Shown here: positions 28,338-37,650 of the stretch, one piece after another | Layout: every line of letters starts with the position of its first letter | Numbering within the stretch: position 1 is the first letter of the stretch | Assembly: GCF_039523615.1 (NCBI RefSeq) | Contig: NZ_BAAAFQ010000006.1 | Location: forward strand, 1-64,000 | Length of the DNA stretch: 64,000 nt | Source of the DNA: Psychrosphaera haliotis | GTDB lineage: Bacteria > Pseudomonadota > Gammaproteobacteria > Enterobacterales > Alteromonadaceae | Direction of reading: 5' to 3' | The notes under the pieces: generated by a model | The model's input: the letters and a program-made list of their open reading frames with translations, nothing else | Databases searched by the model: none | Told to the model about the DNA's origin: nothing | Translations under genes and position numbers: made by a program

Positions 28338-30383
28338 CTAATCAATATCTAAAACACGTTTTAAATCTGAAAGGTAAGGTTCAAAGTAACGCCATTGCTC
28401 TGTCGCACTTTTATAAATTGGCTGTCTTACTTGCTCTGAACTCGGTGTTTTTATATTTCGTTTCGTTTTATGAAACTCTAAACAAGCGGGCTCAAATTCT
28501 AATCCACAAAAGTCTAATAAACGCCTTACTTCTTTCTCTAAGTCATCAACAACATCTTCATGATTCACCGTTAAAATAAAATCAGGCAAAACCGCTTTCC
28601 AATGATCCATCAACTTTAAGTAGCCATTGTAATAACGGCCTATATCTTCTAAGTCGTAACTAAACTCTTGCCCTTCGGCAAATAACTGTTTAAAGCCACT
28701 AAAACAACAAGCCATTGGCGAACGTCTCGCATCTATAATTTTGGCGTTCGGTAATATGAGTTTAATCAAACCAAGGTGTAAAAAGTTATTTGGCATTTTA
28801 TCAATAAATAAAGGTGCACTTTCACGGTACACTTTTGTTTCTTCTATAAACTGCTCTCCAAAACGCTGAAAGTAAGTGTCTTCTAACTTATGCAAATTTC
28901 TTGGATATACGTTTTCATCTAATTCTTGTTGCTGTGCGCTATTATCCACTTTAGCCCGGCCACGCAGCTTTGACGCTAAGCCTAAAATTTGATGCAACTC
29001 CATGGTGCCATCCACTTGGCTGTGGGAGGCTAAAATTTGCTCTAATAACGTTGAGCCAGCTCTTGGTAAGCCAACAATAAAAATGGGATCTTTGCAGGGA
29101 TTTCCAACTTGTCTTCGGTTCTCAAACAGTGCCGAGTCACAATACTTAATTTGATGGTCTATTTGTCGTTCTACATTTTCTATTTTAAAACCACTATATT
29201 GCTTTTGAAGTGCGTTGCCAGATTTATATGCTTCAAATGCTTCAGCAAACTCTTTGTTATCTTCTTTGGCTTTACCTAACGCAAATAACATTTGAATTTT
29301 ATCTTGCAAAGGCTGGTCAGTTAACCCAACGTGCTTCTCCATTTGGGTAACTTCAGTGTCGCTAAAGCGGTAAGTTTTAGTATTAGCTAAACTCCAATAT
29401 GCATCACCAAATTTAGGGTTTACTTTATAAGCATTTTGATAGGCCTCAATAGCAGCCGTAATATTGCCGCTCGCTTTTAACGCATGACCATGCTGTAAAT
29501 AAAACTCAGGGTTTTTATGTCCCATGGTAATTACATTATCAAATAACTCTATTGCGTCATTAACTTGACCTAACCCTGCTAAAACATTCGCCTTGGCCAC
29601 CATAAAACTAATATTTTCAGGTTGTTGAGCTAGCAGTTTCAGGACTAACTCTTGCGCTTTTTTGTACTTACCAAGCTTTAAACTTAAATTCAAAAATAAT
29701 GACCGTGCATGAATATGTTCGGGTTCAAGCTCTAATGCTGTAGTCAGTAAAAACTCTGCGTCATCATATATTTTTAGCTCAATGCCTATTTCCGCTAACA
29801 AACACATACCGTCAACATTTCGTTTGTTATTCTGTAAAAACTGGCGACAAATTTGTTCTGCTTTAATTAATTTACCATCATTCATAAACTCTGTAACAGC
29901 GAGCAACGCAGGTGGCAAAGACTTGAGTTTTGCTAATTGATTTGCAGCATGTTGCACATATTCTGCATCATTAGATTTACGATATAGCTCAATTAACTCC
30001 TGCCAGCTCGCCACTAAACTAGGGTTTAACTTTACCGCATTTTCAAAGCTAAGCTTGGCAAGATCTGCTTTTTGCTCAGCGAGGTATAGATAACCTTGCT
30101 CTTGATAACTGCGCGGATGATTATCAGCAAGTTTTATTAACTGTTGCAGAGTCTTGTGAGCATGATCGTTATCCTTCTTGTAACGGCAAGCAACCGCTTT
30201 TAAATACAGTATTTCAACTTTGTGAGCCGCACTTTTAACTTGCTCTAAATAGGAATCAGAAACTGCAATAGCCTGGTTAAAATCAGCGGTTTGAATCAAC
30301 TTTTGAATTGCTCTTGTTTGCTCTTCAAAACTGGCATCGGAAATACTAATGGCACTCTCTGATGTTTTGCTTTTTATATTCAA
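28338..30383 (-). CDS. TPR-repeat sulfotransferase family protein
   Basis: 681 residues: about 400 residues of tetratricopeptide repeats, then a sulfotransferase domain whose PAPS 5'-phosphosulfate loop reads IVGLPRAGSTLLEQIL. The second half includes FIDKMPNNFLHLGLIKLILP and DARRSPMACCFS, typical of this group. No signal peptide or membrane segment. The start is a TTG at 30383, about seven bases after an AGGGA site; no ATG lies nearby. It follows the TonB-dependent receptor at 30499 on the same strand, separated by a strong terminator. Substrate unknown. Confidence 0.88.
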   Translation of the reverse strand: MNIKSKTSESAISISDASFEEQTRAIQKLIQTADFNQAIAVSDSYLEQVKSAAHKVEILYLKAVACRYKKDNDHAHKTLQQLIKLADNHPRSYQEQGYLYLAEQKADLAKLSFENAVKLNPSLVASWQELIELYRKSNDAEYVQHAANQLAKLKSLPPALLAVTEFMNDGKLIKAEQICRQFLQNNKRNVDGMCLLAEIGIELKIYDDAEFLLTTALELEPEHIHARSLFLNLSLKLGKYKKAQELVLKLLAQQPENISFMVAKANVLAGLGQVNDAIELFDNVITMGHKNPEFYLQHGHALKASGNITAAIEAYQNAYKVNPKFGDAYWSLANTKTYRFSDTEVTQMEKHVGLTDQPLQDKIQMLFALGKAKEDNKEFAEAFEAYKSGNALQKQYSGFKIENVERQIDHQIKYCDSALFENRRQVGNPCKDPIFIVGLPRAGSTLLEQILASHSQVDGTMELHQILGLASKLRGRAKVDNSAQQQELDENVYPRNLHKLEDTYFQRFGEQFIEETKVYRESAPLFIDKMPNNFLHLGLIKLILPNAKIIDARRSPMACCFSGFKQLFAEGQEFSYDLEDIGRYYNGYLKLMDHWKAVLPDFILTVNHEDVVDDLEKEVRRLLDFCGLEFEPACLEFHKTKRNIKTPSSEQVRQPIYKSATEQWRYFEPYLSDLKRVLDID

Positions 30384-30433
30384 GACACTTCCCTTTCAAC
30401 ACTTTTATTCTTCATAAAACAATTTGTTAACCG

Positions 30434-30472
30434 AAAAAAAACCGCTAAAGAATAATCTCTAGCGGCTTTTTT
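30434..30472 (-). terminator. Terminator after the TonB-dependent receptor
   Basis: Minus-strand stem CCGCTAGAGA / TCTTTAGCGG with one mismatch, loop TTAT, followed by eight T. Confidence 0.85.
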
Positions 30473-30498
30473 ATGCCACAAATGACAATCTTAATTTA

Positions 30499-33153
30499 TC
30501 AATAGAAGTCGTACGAGAACCTAAACCCAACGGTCATTGGGCGATTCGTAACAACTTTTGGCGTAAACTGCTGAGTATCAACATACAATATCGCACTTTC
30601 GTCCGTTATGTTATTAATAAAAAACTCAGCTTTCCAGGTATCATTAGTCACACCTATGGCTATATTGGCTAATACGTAGCTGTCTTGAACATAACGACCA
30701 CCAGCAAAAGCATTGCCATTGCTATCTGTGTAATTCACACCTGTGAACAATTCAGCTTCGCGTTTAATATCTAAACCTGAACCGGTACCATAAACAAGGT
30801 TTGTTGCATCTTCTAATACATATGCATCCATTGTCATGCCTGTGTATCTATCACCTGTATAGCTAACAGAGCCGTTTACAAAGCCCGTTAAGTCGCCATC
30901 AAGTTCAAAGTAGTACTGAGCTTGCAAGTTACCAGAAAGTTCAGCTGAGTAGGGCAATTGGCTACCAACCGGTGGAGCAATGCCATCAAGCTCTGGGTTT
31001 ACAGAAGTTAATTCACTGTCAATTAAACTAAAGGCGCCTGATAATATTAAATTGTCAGTAGCGACATAACTGAAGTCACCATCAATACCTCTAATTTCAG
31101 CGTCACCAACATTGTCAGTAAATACTAAGAAGCTAATATTAGTTGGGTCAAATCGAGATGTTTGCAGATCCGAAATGTCTGAGTAATATGCCGTTGCATT
31201 TAACCTTAGGTTTTGATCTAGTAATGTTGATTTAAAACCAACTTCAAAGTTGTCTAAGCTGTCGGTTGTGGAATAAACAGGAATGCGGAAACCGTCAAAG
31301 GCGCCTTGCTGATTTTTAGCTAAACCACCACCAACACGGTTGGTAACCGGTGGTCTAAAACCTTCTGAGTAAGAAGCAAACAAGAGTACGTCTTTATTCA
31401 CTTTCCAATCTACCGACGCCTTTATAATGGTGTCATCTACCGTCAGCGTCCCGTCACTATCTAACAGGCTCGTATCGAGCTGGCCATTTGCAATTGCCGC
31501 TTGGATTGCTTCAGCTTCAGCTGCACCAAAAAATTCAGTTAAGGCTGCGTCACTTCCATCACCGTAAGCTTGTAGTCGACCACTTACGTCAACCGTAGAT
31601 GTGGCGCCTTTAAACTTATCTTCAATCTCGTACCAACGAGCACCAAAACTTGCCGTCACTGTATCAGAAATGTCGTATTCAAACTGTCCAAAAAATGCAA
31701 TCTGATCAATGGTATGAGTAATATCATTGACGAAGCTAATTTCAGATGAGAATGGGCCGCCGTCGCTATTTATGCCATCTGTACCTTTTAACTCTTTCTG
31801 TAGGTCAGTGAAATAAGGTAGGTCTGTATTACCTAATTGAAATAGGCCAACCGTTGATACTTCCTGTGAGTCGTAAAATACACCAGCCGTTACGCGCCAA
31901 TCATTGTCACCTGTGGTATTAAAGCGTAATTCGTGGGTAACACGTGAAGTTTCAGTTTCTTCTTTGTAAAACTTAGTTGGGTCTACACAGATTTGAGTTT
32001 CTGGTGCACCGGCATAATTACAAGCGTAATAAGCTGCAAAAGAGCCACCATTGGTGTAACCGGTATAATCGATTGTTGAGTTAATTTCTCTATCTAAATA
32101 GCCGCCTGTATACACTAAATCTAAGTGCTCTAGTCGACCTTCTAAAGTCCAAGTGGTTAAACCAAAGTCATCATTATTGTTCTCTGGTACAAACCTATTT
32201 GTTGATGACTCACCTTCAAGATTAGGATCGTAGGCAAATACCCCTTCCGTATCCAATGACTGCTGAGTATGCTGAACTAACAGGTCCCAGTCGTCATTAA
32301 TAAGGTATGAAAGTCCAATTCTGGTGCCTGCATAATTTGCTGTATTAGTGTTGTCTTCAACCAGCGTATCGTTTTTAGGCGAAATAACTGGAACACTTCC
32401 TGGGTTGGTTAAAGCATCATTTGAAATACGGCTAATAACTTCCGCACTACCTATATACCCCCCCTCACCAGGTACATTTAGAATGTTATCAATCCAGCCG
32501 CCTTGAAAGTCGTTAAAAGCAACCACTCTCACAGCTAAGTCATCACGCAAAGACATATTAAAATAAGCCTCTACCGAGTTACTAATATCGCCGCCTTTTG
32601 TGCTTCTAAAACTAGTATCAAAACCAGCTTCAAAACCATCATGACTTGGTTTTTTAGTAATAAGGCGCACCGTACCTGACTGTGAACTTGCTCCAAACAA
32701 TGTACCTTGTGGACCTGGCAATACTTCTACACGCTCAACGTCGGTGGCATAAATGTCTAAGTTACGACCTTGCATTGAAACTGGCTGTTCATCTAAATAA
32801 AATGCAACGGAAGGTTGTAATGCTTGAACTGAAGAAACGGCAATGCTGGTTTGTGTTGTTGCAGCACCACGGATATAAATTTCATTTTGCCCAGGGCCTG
32901 TGCCTTGGAATACAACGTTTGGCAAAAACTCTACATACTCATCAAAACTCGCCACTCCCAGTTTTTCTAAACTTTCTCCAGAAATTGCGGTAACAGTGAC
33001 AGGAACGTCTTGTATCGACTCGGTTCGTTTAGTTGCGGTGACATTAATGACTTCTATCTTTGCTTTGTCTTGCGGTTCAATTTCCTCAGCACTTGCGTAT
33101 CCTGAGGTAGCAAACGCTGTTAATACAGCACAATGCAGTTTTGTTAGTTTCAT
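30499..33153 (-). CDS. TonB-dependent receptor
   Basis: 884 residues with a signal peptide (ending near SGYASA). The plug begins INVTATKRTESIQDVPVTVT and includes YIRGAATTQTS and VERVEVLPGPQGTLFGASSQ. The barrel ends FRFSYDFY. The TATKR-type plug is the form common among receptors for glycans and other nutrients in Alteromonadales and sphingomonads, not a specific siderophore signature. The substrate is unknown. The TPR-sulfotransferase immediately downstream is a pairing I have seen described for such receptors, but no pathway can be assigned. Confidence 0.92.
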   Translation of the reverse strand: MKLTKLHCAVLTAFATSGYASAEEIEPQDKAKIEVINVTATKRTESIQDVPVTVTAISGESLEKLGVASFDEYVEFLPNVVFQGTGPGQNEIYIRGAATTQTSIAVSSVQALQPSVAFYLDEQPVSMQGRNLDIYATDVERVEVLPGPQGTLFGASSQSGTVRLITKKPSHDGFEAGFDTSFRSTKGGDISNSVEAYFNMSLRDDLAVRVVAFNDFQGGWIDNILNVPGEGGYIGSAEVISRISNDALTNPGSVPVISPKNDTLVEDNTNTANYAGTRIGLSYLINDDWDLLVQHTQQSLDTEGVFAYDPNLEGESSTNRFVPENNNDDFGLTTWTLEGRLEHLDLVYTGGYLDREINSTIDYTGYTNGGSFAAYYACNYAGAPETQICVDPTKFYKEETETSRVTHELRFNTTGDNDWRVTAGVFYDSQEVSTVGLFQLGNTDLPYFTDLQKELKGTDGINSDGGPFSSEISFVNDITHTIDQIAFFGQFEYDISDTVTASFGARWYEIEDKFKGATSTVDVSGRLQAYGDGSDAALTEFFGAAEAEAIQAAIANGQLDTSLLDSDGTLTVDDTIIKASVDWKVNKDVLLFASYSEGFRPPVTNRVGGGLAKNQQGAFDGFRIPVYSTTDSLDNFEVGFKSTLLDQNLRLNATAYYSDISDLQTSRFDPTNISFLVFTDNVGDAEIRGIDGDFSYVATDNLILSGAFSLIDSELTSVNPELDGIAPPVGSQLPYSAELSGNLQAQYYFELDGDLTGFVNGSVSYTGDRYTGMTMDAYVLEDATNLVYGTGSGLDIKREAELFTGVNYTDSNGNAFAGGRYVQDSYVLANIAIGVTNDTWKAEFFINNITDESAILYVDTQQFTPKVVTNRPMTVGFRFSYDFY

Positions 33154-33368
33154 TTTAGTATCCCTTGAGTTTGGATCAGTATGTAATTATTTTTAGTGTT
33201 CAAATTAGATGTGTACTAAGTTATATGACTATAGGCTAACTTTTCATTCTTTTCAAAGTCTTAATAAATATAACAATTTTATTTAAAGAGATATTAGTAG
33301 AGGTGAGTGATTGCAGATATCTATATGATTAATATACTATCTATACAAATTAATGGAAGGGGAACATC

Positions 33369-35318
33369 TTGAGTCAGTCGTCTCAGAGTCACTTGAATAA
33401 AAATGTATTTTTTGGTGCATCGTCAATAATCATAGCGTTACTCTTATTTACCGCGTTATTACCTGACCAAGCGCAATCTTTGTTCTCCGTTATGCAATCT
33501 TCAATTGTAGATAACGGCAGTTGGTTTTATGTTTTAACCGTTGCCTTTATTTTCTTTTTTGTCTCTTTTTTAGGCTTATCTAAATATGGGGATATTCGCT
33601 TAGGTCCTGATCATGCAACTCCGGACTACTCTTTAAAAACTTGGCTATCTATGTTGTTTGCCGCGGGCATGGGCATTGGCTTAATGTTTTTTGGTGTTGC
33701 CGAGCCACTTATGCATTATTTAGCGCCGCCTACAGCAGACAAAGGCTCAATTGAAGCCGTTAAAGAAGCAATGAAAATGACCTTCTTCCATTGGGGTTTT
33801 CATGCTTGGGCTATTTATGCCGTGGTTGCGTTAGTATTGGCTTACTTCAGTTACCGACATAACTTACCTTTAACCTTAAGGTCTGCTCTTTATCCATTAA
33901 TAGGTGACAAAATTTATAAATGGCCAGGGCATGCGGTGGATATTTTTGCAGTCGTAGGTACAGTCTTTGGTGTTGCTACATCGCTTGGTTTAGGTGCCTC
34001 TCAAGTAAACTCAGGTTTTGGTTATTTATTTGGCATTAACGTTTCAACCACTAACCAAATATTGATCATGTGTTTTATTACTGCCTTAGCGGTAATTTCT
34101 GTTGCTACAGGATTAGATAAAGGCATAAGGCGACTCTCTGAAGCTAATATGATTTTAGCTATTACTTTATTGCTGCTTATCTTTTTGTTAGGCCCAACAG
34201 TCTTTTTACTTAAAGCCTATTTACAGAATGTTGGCGCTTATCTTTCTGACATTATCCACAATACCTTTAACCTCTTTGCATATAAGAAAACCAACTGGAT
34301 TGGTGGTTGGACAATTTTTTATTGGGGTTGGTGGTTAGCATGGGCACCATTTGTGGGATTGTTTATCGCCCGAATTTCACGTGGTCGTACTATTCGTGAA
34401 TTCATATTAGGCGTTATGTTAATTCCAACGGTATTCACATTATTCTGGATGACGATTTTTGGTAACAGTGCCATTGATCTCGTCTACAACCAAGGTGTTG
34501 TTGAGCTCGGTGAAATGATCAGTAAAGACTCCTCCGTCGCACTTTTTGTATTTTTAGATAACTTCCCGCTAACACAAGTTTTATCCTTTTTTAGCGTTTT
34601 GATGATCATTATCTTCTTTGTTACGTCTTGTGACTCAGGTGCCATGGTTGTTGATATGCTTTGTTCTCACGGCAAAAACGACACTCCATTATGGCAACGT
34701 GTATATTGGGCAATTGGTATAGGCATTGTGGCCGCTATTTTGTTACTGGTTGGTGGCTTAAGCGCCCTTCAAACCATGACCATAGCAAGTGCTTTACCTT
34801 TTGCTGTTGTATTGTTATTAGCTATATTAGGCTTAATTAAAGCCTTGCGAGTAGAGGCATTTAAGCAAGAAAGTTACTTAGTAACCGAAATGCCACGCTC
34901 AAGCAGTGAACATACCGATGACTGGCAAGCAAGATTAAGTAACATTGTCGCCTTTCCAAATAAGCTGAATGTTAACAAGTTTATTAAAGACACCGTTGCT
35001 CCAGCCTTTTTAATGGTGGAAAAAGAGTTAAAAGAGAAACACATTGAAGTCACTATTTCTGACGAAAAAGGCTTAAGCTTGATTGTTGAACATGGTGATG
35101 AACAACGTTTCATTTATCAGGTAGTGGCTAGAAAGTATTCTCAACCTGATTTTGTAAGTGACGATGATGATGACGAACAAACGTATTATCGAGCAGAAGT
35201 TCACTTAGTAGAAGGTGGGCAAGATTACGATATTATGGGTTGGTCACAAGCGGCTGTGATCAATAATATTATTGACCAGTACCACAAGCATCTTCACTTT
35301 TTACATTTGCTTCGTTAA
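33369..35318 (+). CDS. betT: BCCT-family choline/betaine transporter (BetT-like)
   Basis: 649 residues with twelve predicted membrane segments and the BCCT signature WTIFYWGWWLAWAPFVG followed by ARISRGRTIREF. The long cytoplasmic C-terminal domain (from about 495) closely follows E. coli BetT and ends DQYHKHLHFLHLLR. It should import choline or a betaine-type osmolyte by proton symport. The start is TTG at 33369, seven bases after AAGGGGA. No betaine-synthesis genes are adjacent, so the substrate could also be another trimethylammonium or DMSP-like solute. Confidence 0.9.
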   Translation: MSQSSQSHLNKNVFFGASSIIIALLLFTALLPDQAQSLFSVMQSSIVDNGSWFYVLTVAFIFFFVSFLGLSKYGDIRLGPDHATPDYSLKTWLSMLFAAGMGIGLMFFGVAEPLMHYLAPPTADKGSIEAVKEAMKMTFFHWGFHAWAIYAVVALVLAYFSYRHNLPLTLRSALYPLIGDKIYKWPGHAVDIFAVVGTVFGVATSLGLGASQVNSGFGYLFGINVSTTNQILIMCFITALAVISVATGLDKGIRRLSEANMILAITLLLLIFLLGPTVFLLKAYLQNVGAYLSDIIHNTFNLFAYKKTNWIGGWTIFYWGWWLAWAPFVGLFIARISRGRTIREFILGVMLIPTVFTLFWMTIFGNSAIDLVYNQGVVELGEMISKDSSVALFVFLDNFPLTQVLSFFSVLMIIIFFVTSCDSGAMVVDMLCSHGKNDTPLWQRVYWAIGIGIVAAILLLVGGLSALQTMTIASALPFAVVLLLAILGLIKALRVEAFKQESYLVTEMPRSSSEHTDDWQARLSNIVAFPNKLNVNKFIKDTVAPAFLMVEKELKEKHIEVTISDEKGLSLIVEHGDEQRFIYQVVARKYSQPDFVSDDDDDEQTYYRAEVHLVEGGQDYDIMGWSQAAVINNIIDQYHKHLHFLHLLR

Positions 35319-35349
35319 ATAACCACGCGAAACACTTCTCTGAGCCGGG

Positions 35350-35388
35350 CCATAATCGTGTCTTATTTAAATAATTACACGGTTATGG
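35350..35388 (+). terminator. Hairpin after the BCCT transporter
   Basis: CCATAATCGTGT and ACACGGTTATGG form a 12-bp stem with one wobble; the loop region is itself self-complementary (TTATTTAAATAA). No clear T-run follows, so termination is uncertain. Confidence 0.45.
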
Positions 35389-35417
35389 TTCCGATTAGCT
35401 TAACGTAAAATTCACGA

Positions 35418-35705
35418 TTATTTTAATCGCCCTCTTGAACCTCGTTGATCATTTTTATCCATTTTAGCTAACAGCTCTTTTTCTAAATCAACACCCTGCC
35501 AATGAGCTAAGTCCATTACTCTGAGTACTATATCCGCCAGCTCTTCACCAAACGCAGCGGTTGGTTTTTCGCCTCTGCATTCATTAACGGCCTCTCCAAC
35601 TTCTGAAGATATTAACGCTAAGGCTTCTAAAACCGACTTGTTATTGTGCCAGCCCATTTTCTCGACCCAATCATAATTGCGTTTTGCCATGTCATTAATG
35701 TTCAT
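35418..35705 (-). CDS. MazG-like nucleotide pyrophosphohydrolase
   Basis: 95 residues of the all-alpha NTP pyrophosphohydrolase fold. Metal-binding acidic residues are seen in SSEVGEAVNECRGE and EELADIVLRVMD. Expected to hydrolyse nucleoside triphosphates to monophosphate and pyrophosphate, a housecleaning role. A single gene, divergent from the VF530-type gene. Confidence 0.85.
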   Translation of the reverse strand: MNINDMAKRNYDWVEKMGWHNNKSVLEALALISSEVGEAVNECRGEKPTAAFGEELADIVLRVMDLAHWQGVDLEKELLAKMDKNDQRGSRGRLK

Positions 35706-35836
35706 TTTATTGCCTTATAAAAAGTTGGATCGTTTTTAACGAGCTTTGCTATGTTATAATAAGCCGCATTAAGGTGTGCTCAAGCTGGTTTGATTGCACA
35801 CATCGTTTTAGTTCAAAGAGTTACAGGTACATCATA

Positions 35837-36256
35837 ATGAGCACAGAAGAAATTTATCAAAATAATCCATTACATGGAACCAGCCTTGAGCAGGTCGTTA
35901 CAGAGTTAGTAGAACATTACGGGTTTGAAATTCTTTTTGCTTACCTCAAACTTGCGTGTTTTAAAAACAGACCAACGATTGAATCGAGCATAAAGTTCTT
36001 AAAGAAGACTGAATGGGCGCGAGAAAAGTTAGAGGCGTTTTATTTATATAAACTTAAAAACTTACCAAAGCCTGATGATTCAGAGTACGACAAGCCACCT
36101 CGTGATAGAATCGTACCGTTGACAGATAAGCCGAGAGAGCCTCGTGAGTTGAGCTTAGAAGACGCAGAGCGTGTAGAATATAACAAACAAAAGAAAAATG
36201 CGGCCAGAGCGATTCGTCAGAAACGTTCAACTGACTTTAACCCTTGGGGCGTTTAG
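35837..36256 (+). CDS. VF530-family DNA-binding protein
   Basis: 139 residues from the ATG at 35837 (MSTEEIYQNNPLHG); an upstream in-frame ATG adds an unlikely 21-residue extension. Residues about 8-75 (NPLHGTSLEQVVTELVEHYG ... LKKTEWAREKLEAFYLY) match the small VF530/DUF2132 domain, described as DNA-binding from the Vibrio fischeri structure. The tail is Pro/Arg/Lys-rich, ending RAIRQKRSTDFNPWGV. This is the last apparently core gene before the accessory island. Confidence 0.85.
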   Translation: MSTEEIYQNNPLHGTSLEQVVTELVEHYGFEILFAYLKLACFKNRPTIESSIKFLKKTEWAREKLEAFYLYKLKNLPKPDDSEYDKPPRDRIVPLTDKPREPRELSLEDAERVEYNKQKKNAARAIRQKRSTDFNPWGV

Positions 36257-36274
36257 AAGCTTACGAACCTTGAT

Positions 36275-36310
36275 TTGAACTGCTTGTATCAATTTATGTA
36301 AGCAGTTCAA
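36275..36310. terminator. Hairpin between convergent genes at the island edge
   Basis: TTGAACTGCTT (36275-36285) and AAGCAGTTCAA (36300-36310) pair perfectly over 11 bp and the stem can extend inward. It spans the stop of the minus-strand hypothetical gene. No T-run, so it may be a weak bidirectional terminator. Confidence 0.4.
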
Positions 36311-36725
36311 TAGCCGCTTGTACTTTTCTAAGATAATCCTTTTTATCAAACACTAACGCAGGAAACTCTTTGTAACTCCAATACAAACCATCGGCTTTTT
36401 TTGATTTATCGTCTCGGTTTGGGTTGCTCCATTGGTTCCAGTATACAAAGTCTTCACAAAAACTTACTTCCACGCTTAGTACCCAACATTGCCATTCACC
36501 GCAGCCACATACTAACGGAAAAATCCTGCCCGGCGTTTCTAACATTGACCGATTTAAGCCTACAGTATTGAGGCCTGGGACATAACTACCATTAATAGAA
36601 TCACTGTAACGCAGTTCAAACTCCGTGACTTTTGACAACAAAGATTCGCCATCAACTACCACATCAAATACTGGACCTAAACTTGGATACTCGCCGTCTG
36701 GTATCAACTCAAATTGATTCAACAT
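36294..36725 (-). CDS. Conserved hypothetical protein with CGCGEWQCW motif
   Basis: 143 residues, cytoplasmic, acidic. Not assigned to a named family. The notable element is LVCGCGEWQCWVL near residues 72-84, a Cys-rich strand like those in small uncharacterised proteins with a C-G-C-G-x-x-x-C-W signature, which could bind a metal. It follows the small hypothetical gene at 36814 by about 90 bp on the same strand and may share its WYL-controlled promoter. Confidence 0.6.
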   Translation of the reverse strand: MLNQFELIPDGEYPSLGPVFDVVVDGESLLSKVTEFELRYSDSINGSYVPGLNTVGLNRSMLETPGRIFPLVCGCGEWQCWVLSVEVSFCEDFVYWNQWSNPNRDDKSKKADGLYWSYKEFPALVFDKKDYLRKVQAAIELLT

Positions 36726-36813
36726 TATATTTCGATTTTTTTGAAAGTATGTTTAGTTAGTTTAACTAGCTGGTTTTTATTGAGCAATAAATATGTGGGT
36801 GGCCGCTAGTCTT

Positions 36814-37167
36814 TTATTGGGCCAGAGAGAGTATCAAGTCAAAGAAGCCTGATGACTTAAACTTAGAATACTGCTCGTCTGAAATATCCCACTGGCTATA
36901 GTCGTAATTGAGCGTTAAATCGCGCTTGGTTTTGCTTTGAGCACATGTAACCAGTTTGTTGCTACAACAGTTTAAAATAGAGTTTGAATTACTTTCTGTC
37001 GCGTTATCCAGGCATAGACTTACTTCTCTACTGTATTCCATGGTAAAGCTTTGATCAGTAACCACCGAATCAAATTGTTTAAGCAATTGCCGAATACGAA
37101 CTATTGCAAACTCAGACGTTTCGTTTTCATTACCTCGGCTAAACCTTGCACCTGTCATATTAATCAT
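36814..37167 (-). CDS. Hypothetical protein under the WYL operator
   Basis: 117 residues from the ATG at 37167, eight bases after a perfect AGGAGG; a GTG two codons upstream is too close to that site. No recognised family. The sequence includes NCCSNKLVTCAQ and a C-terminal acidic/aromatic part (YSQWDISDEQYSKFKSSGFF). The WYL-type inverted repeat at 37208-37224 lies 40 bp upstream of its start, the same geometry as for the PcfJ-like gene. Confidence 0.6.
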   Translation of the reverse strand: MINMTGARFSRGNENETSEFAIVRIRQLLKQFDSVVTDQSFTMEYSREVSLCLDNATESNSNSILNCCSNKLVTCAQSKTKRDLTLNYDYSQWDISDEQYSKFKSSGFFDLILSLAQ

Positions 37168-37207
37168 CTTCACAGCCTCCTTTTTTTCATGTATTTTAAT
37201 CAGGCTG

Positions 37208-37224
37208 GCGACACAATATGTCGC
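37208..37224. promoter_or_regulatory. Inverted-repeat operator GCGACA-N5-TGTCGC (site 1)
   Basis: Perfect 6-5-6 palindrome in the divergent promoter region between the small gene at 36814 and the rightward regulator operon. WYL-family regulators bind such inverted repeats and commonly autoregulate. It matches site 2 at 13 of 17 positions. That the local WYL protein binds it is an inference. Confidence 0.65.
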
Positions 37225-37271
37225 AAGAAAACGTAATCTAATTGCATTAATAGATTCATCAGAATAGGAAG

Positions 37272-37640
37272 TTGATTATCAAAGTCGGTATTTTTTGGTT
37301 TTACCAGCAGAACCTTATTGCAAGATCCATAGCAAGCTCAGCGCTTGCCGTTGACTCAATGGGACTCATCGACAGCCCTTTTCAACACATCACCGAATGG
37401 GAATCGCACCAATTATATTTACCCGAATATAAAGAGCTGCGTGCAAGTGAATATCAGGAGTATCCACGTGGCCGCGTCGTTTTTTCTCAACCGAATCGCC
37501 GTGCTATTGTCTATATGGACAAGTCCTTGTTCACTTCGACATATAAGCAAAAAATAAAAGCACATTTTGAGCTCGAAGATTGCCGAGTTTTATGGAAAGC
37601 CGACCCTCATTATCGCGTATTTAGTGATACAGGTTATTAA
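37272..37640 (+). CDS. Conserved hypothetical protein, partner of the WYL regulator
   Basis: 122 residues. The start is uncertain: the frame opens with TTG at 37272 very close to an AGGA site, and no ATG precedes VGIFWFYQ. The protein has the pattern of an uncharacterised family of about 120 residues that begins with a (V/I)GIFWFY strand, then SMGLIDSPFQHI, YPRGRVVF, AIVYMDKSLF and ends LWKADPHY. No enzymatic motif is evident. The WYL gene starts 10 bp after its stop with its ribosome binding site at the junction, so the two form one operon. Confidence 0.7.
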   Translation: MIIKVGIFWFYQQNLIARSIASSALAVDSMGLIDSPFQHITEWESHQLYLPEYKELRASEYQEYPRGRVVFSQPNRRAIVYMDKSLFTSTYKQKIKAHFELEDCRVLWKADPHYRVFSDTGY

Positions 37641-37650
37641 AGGATACAAC

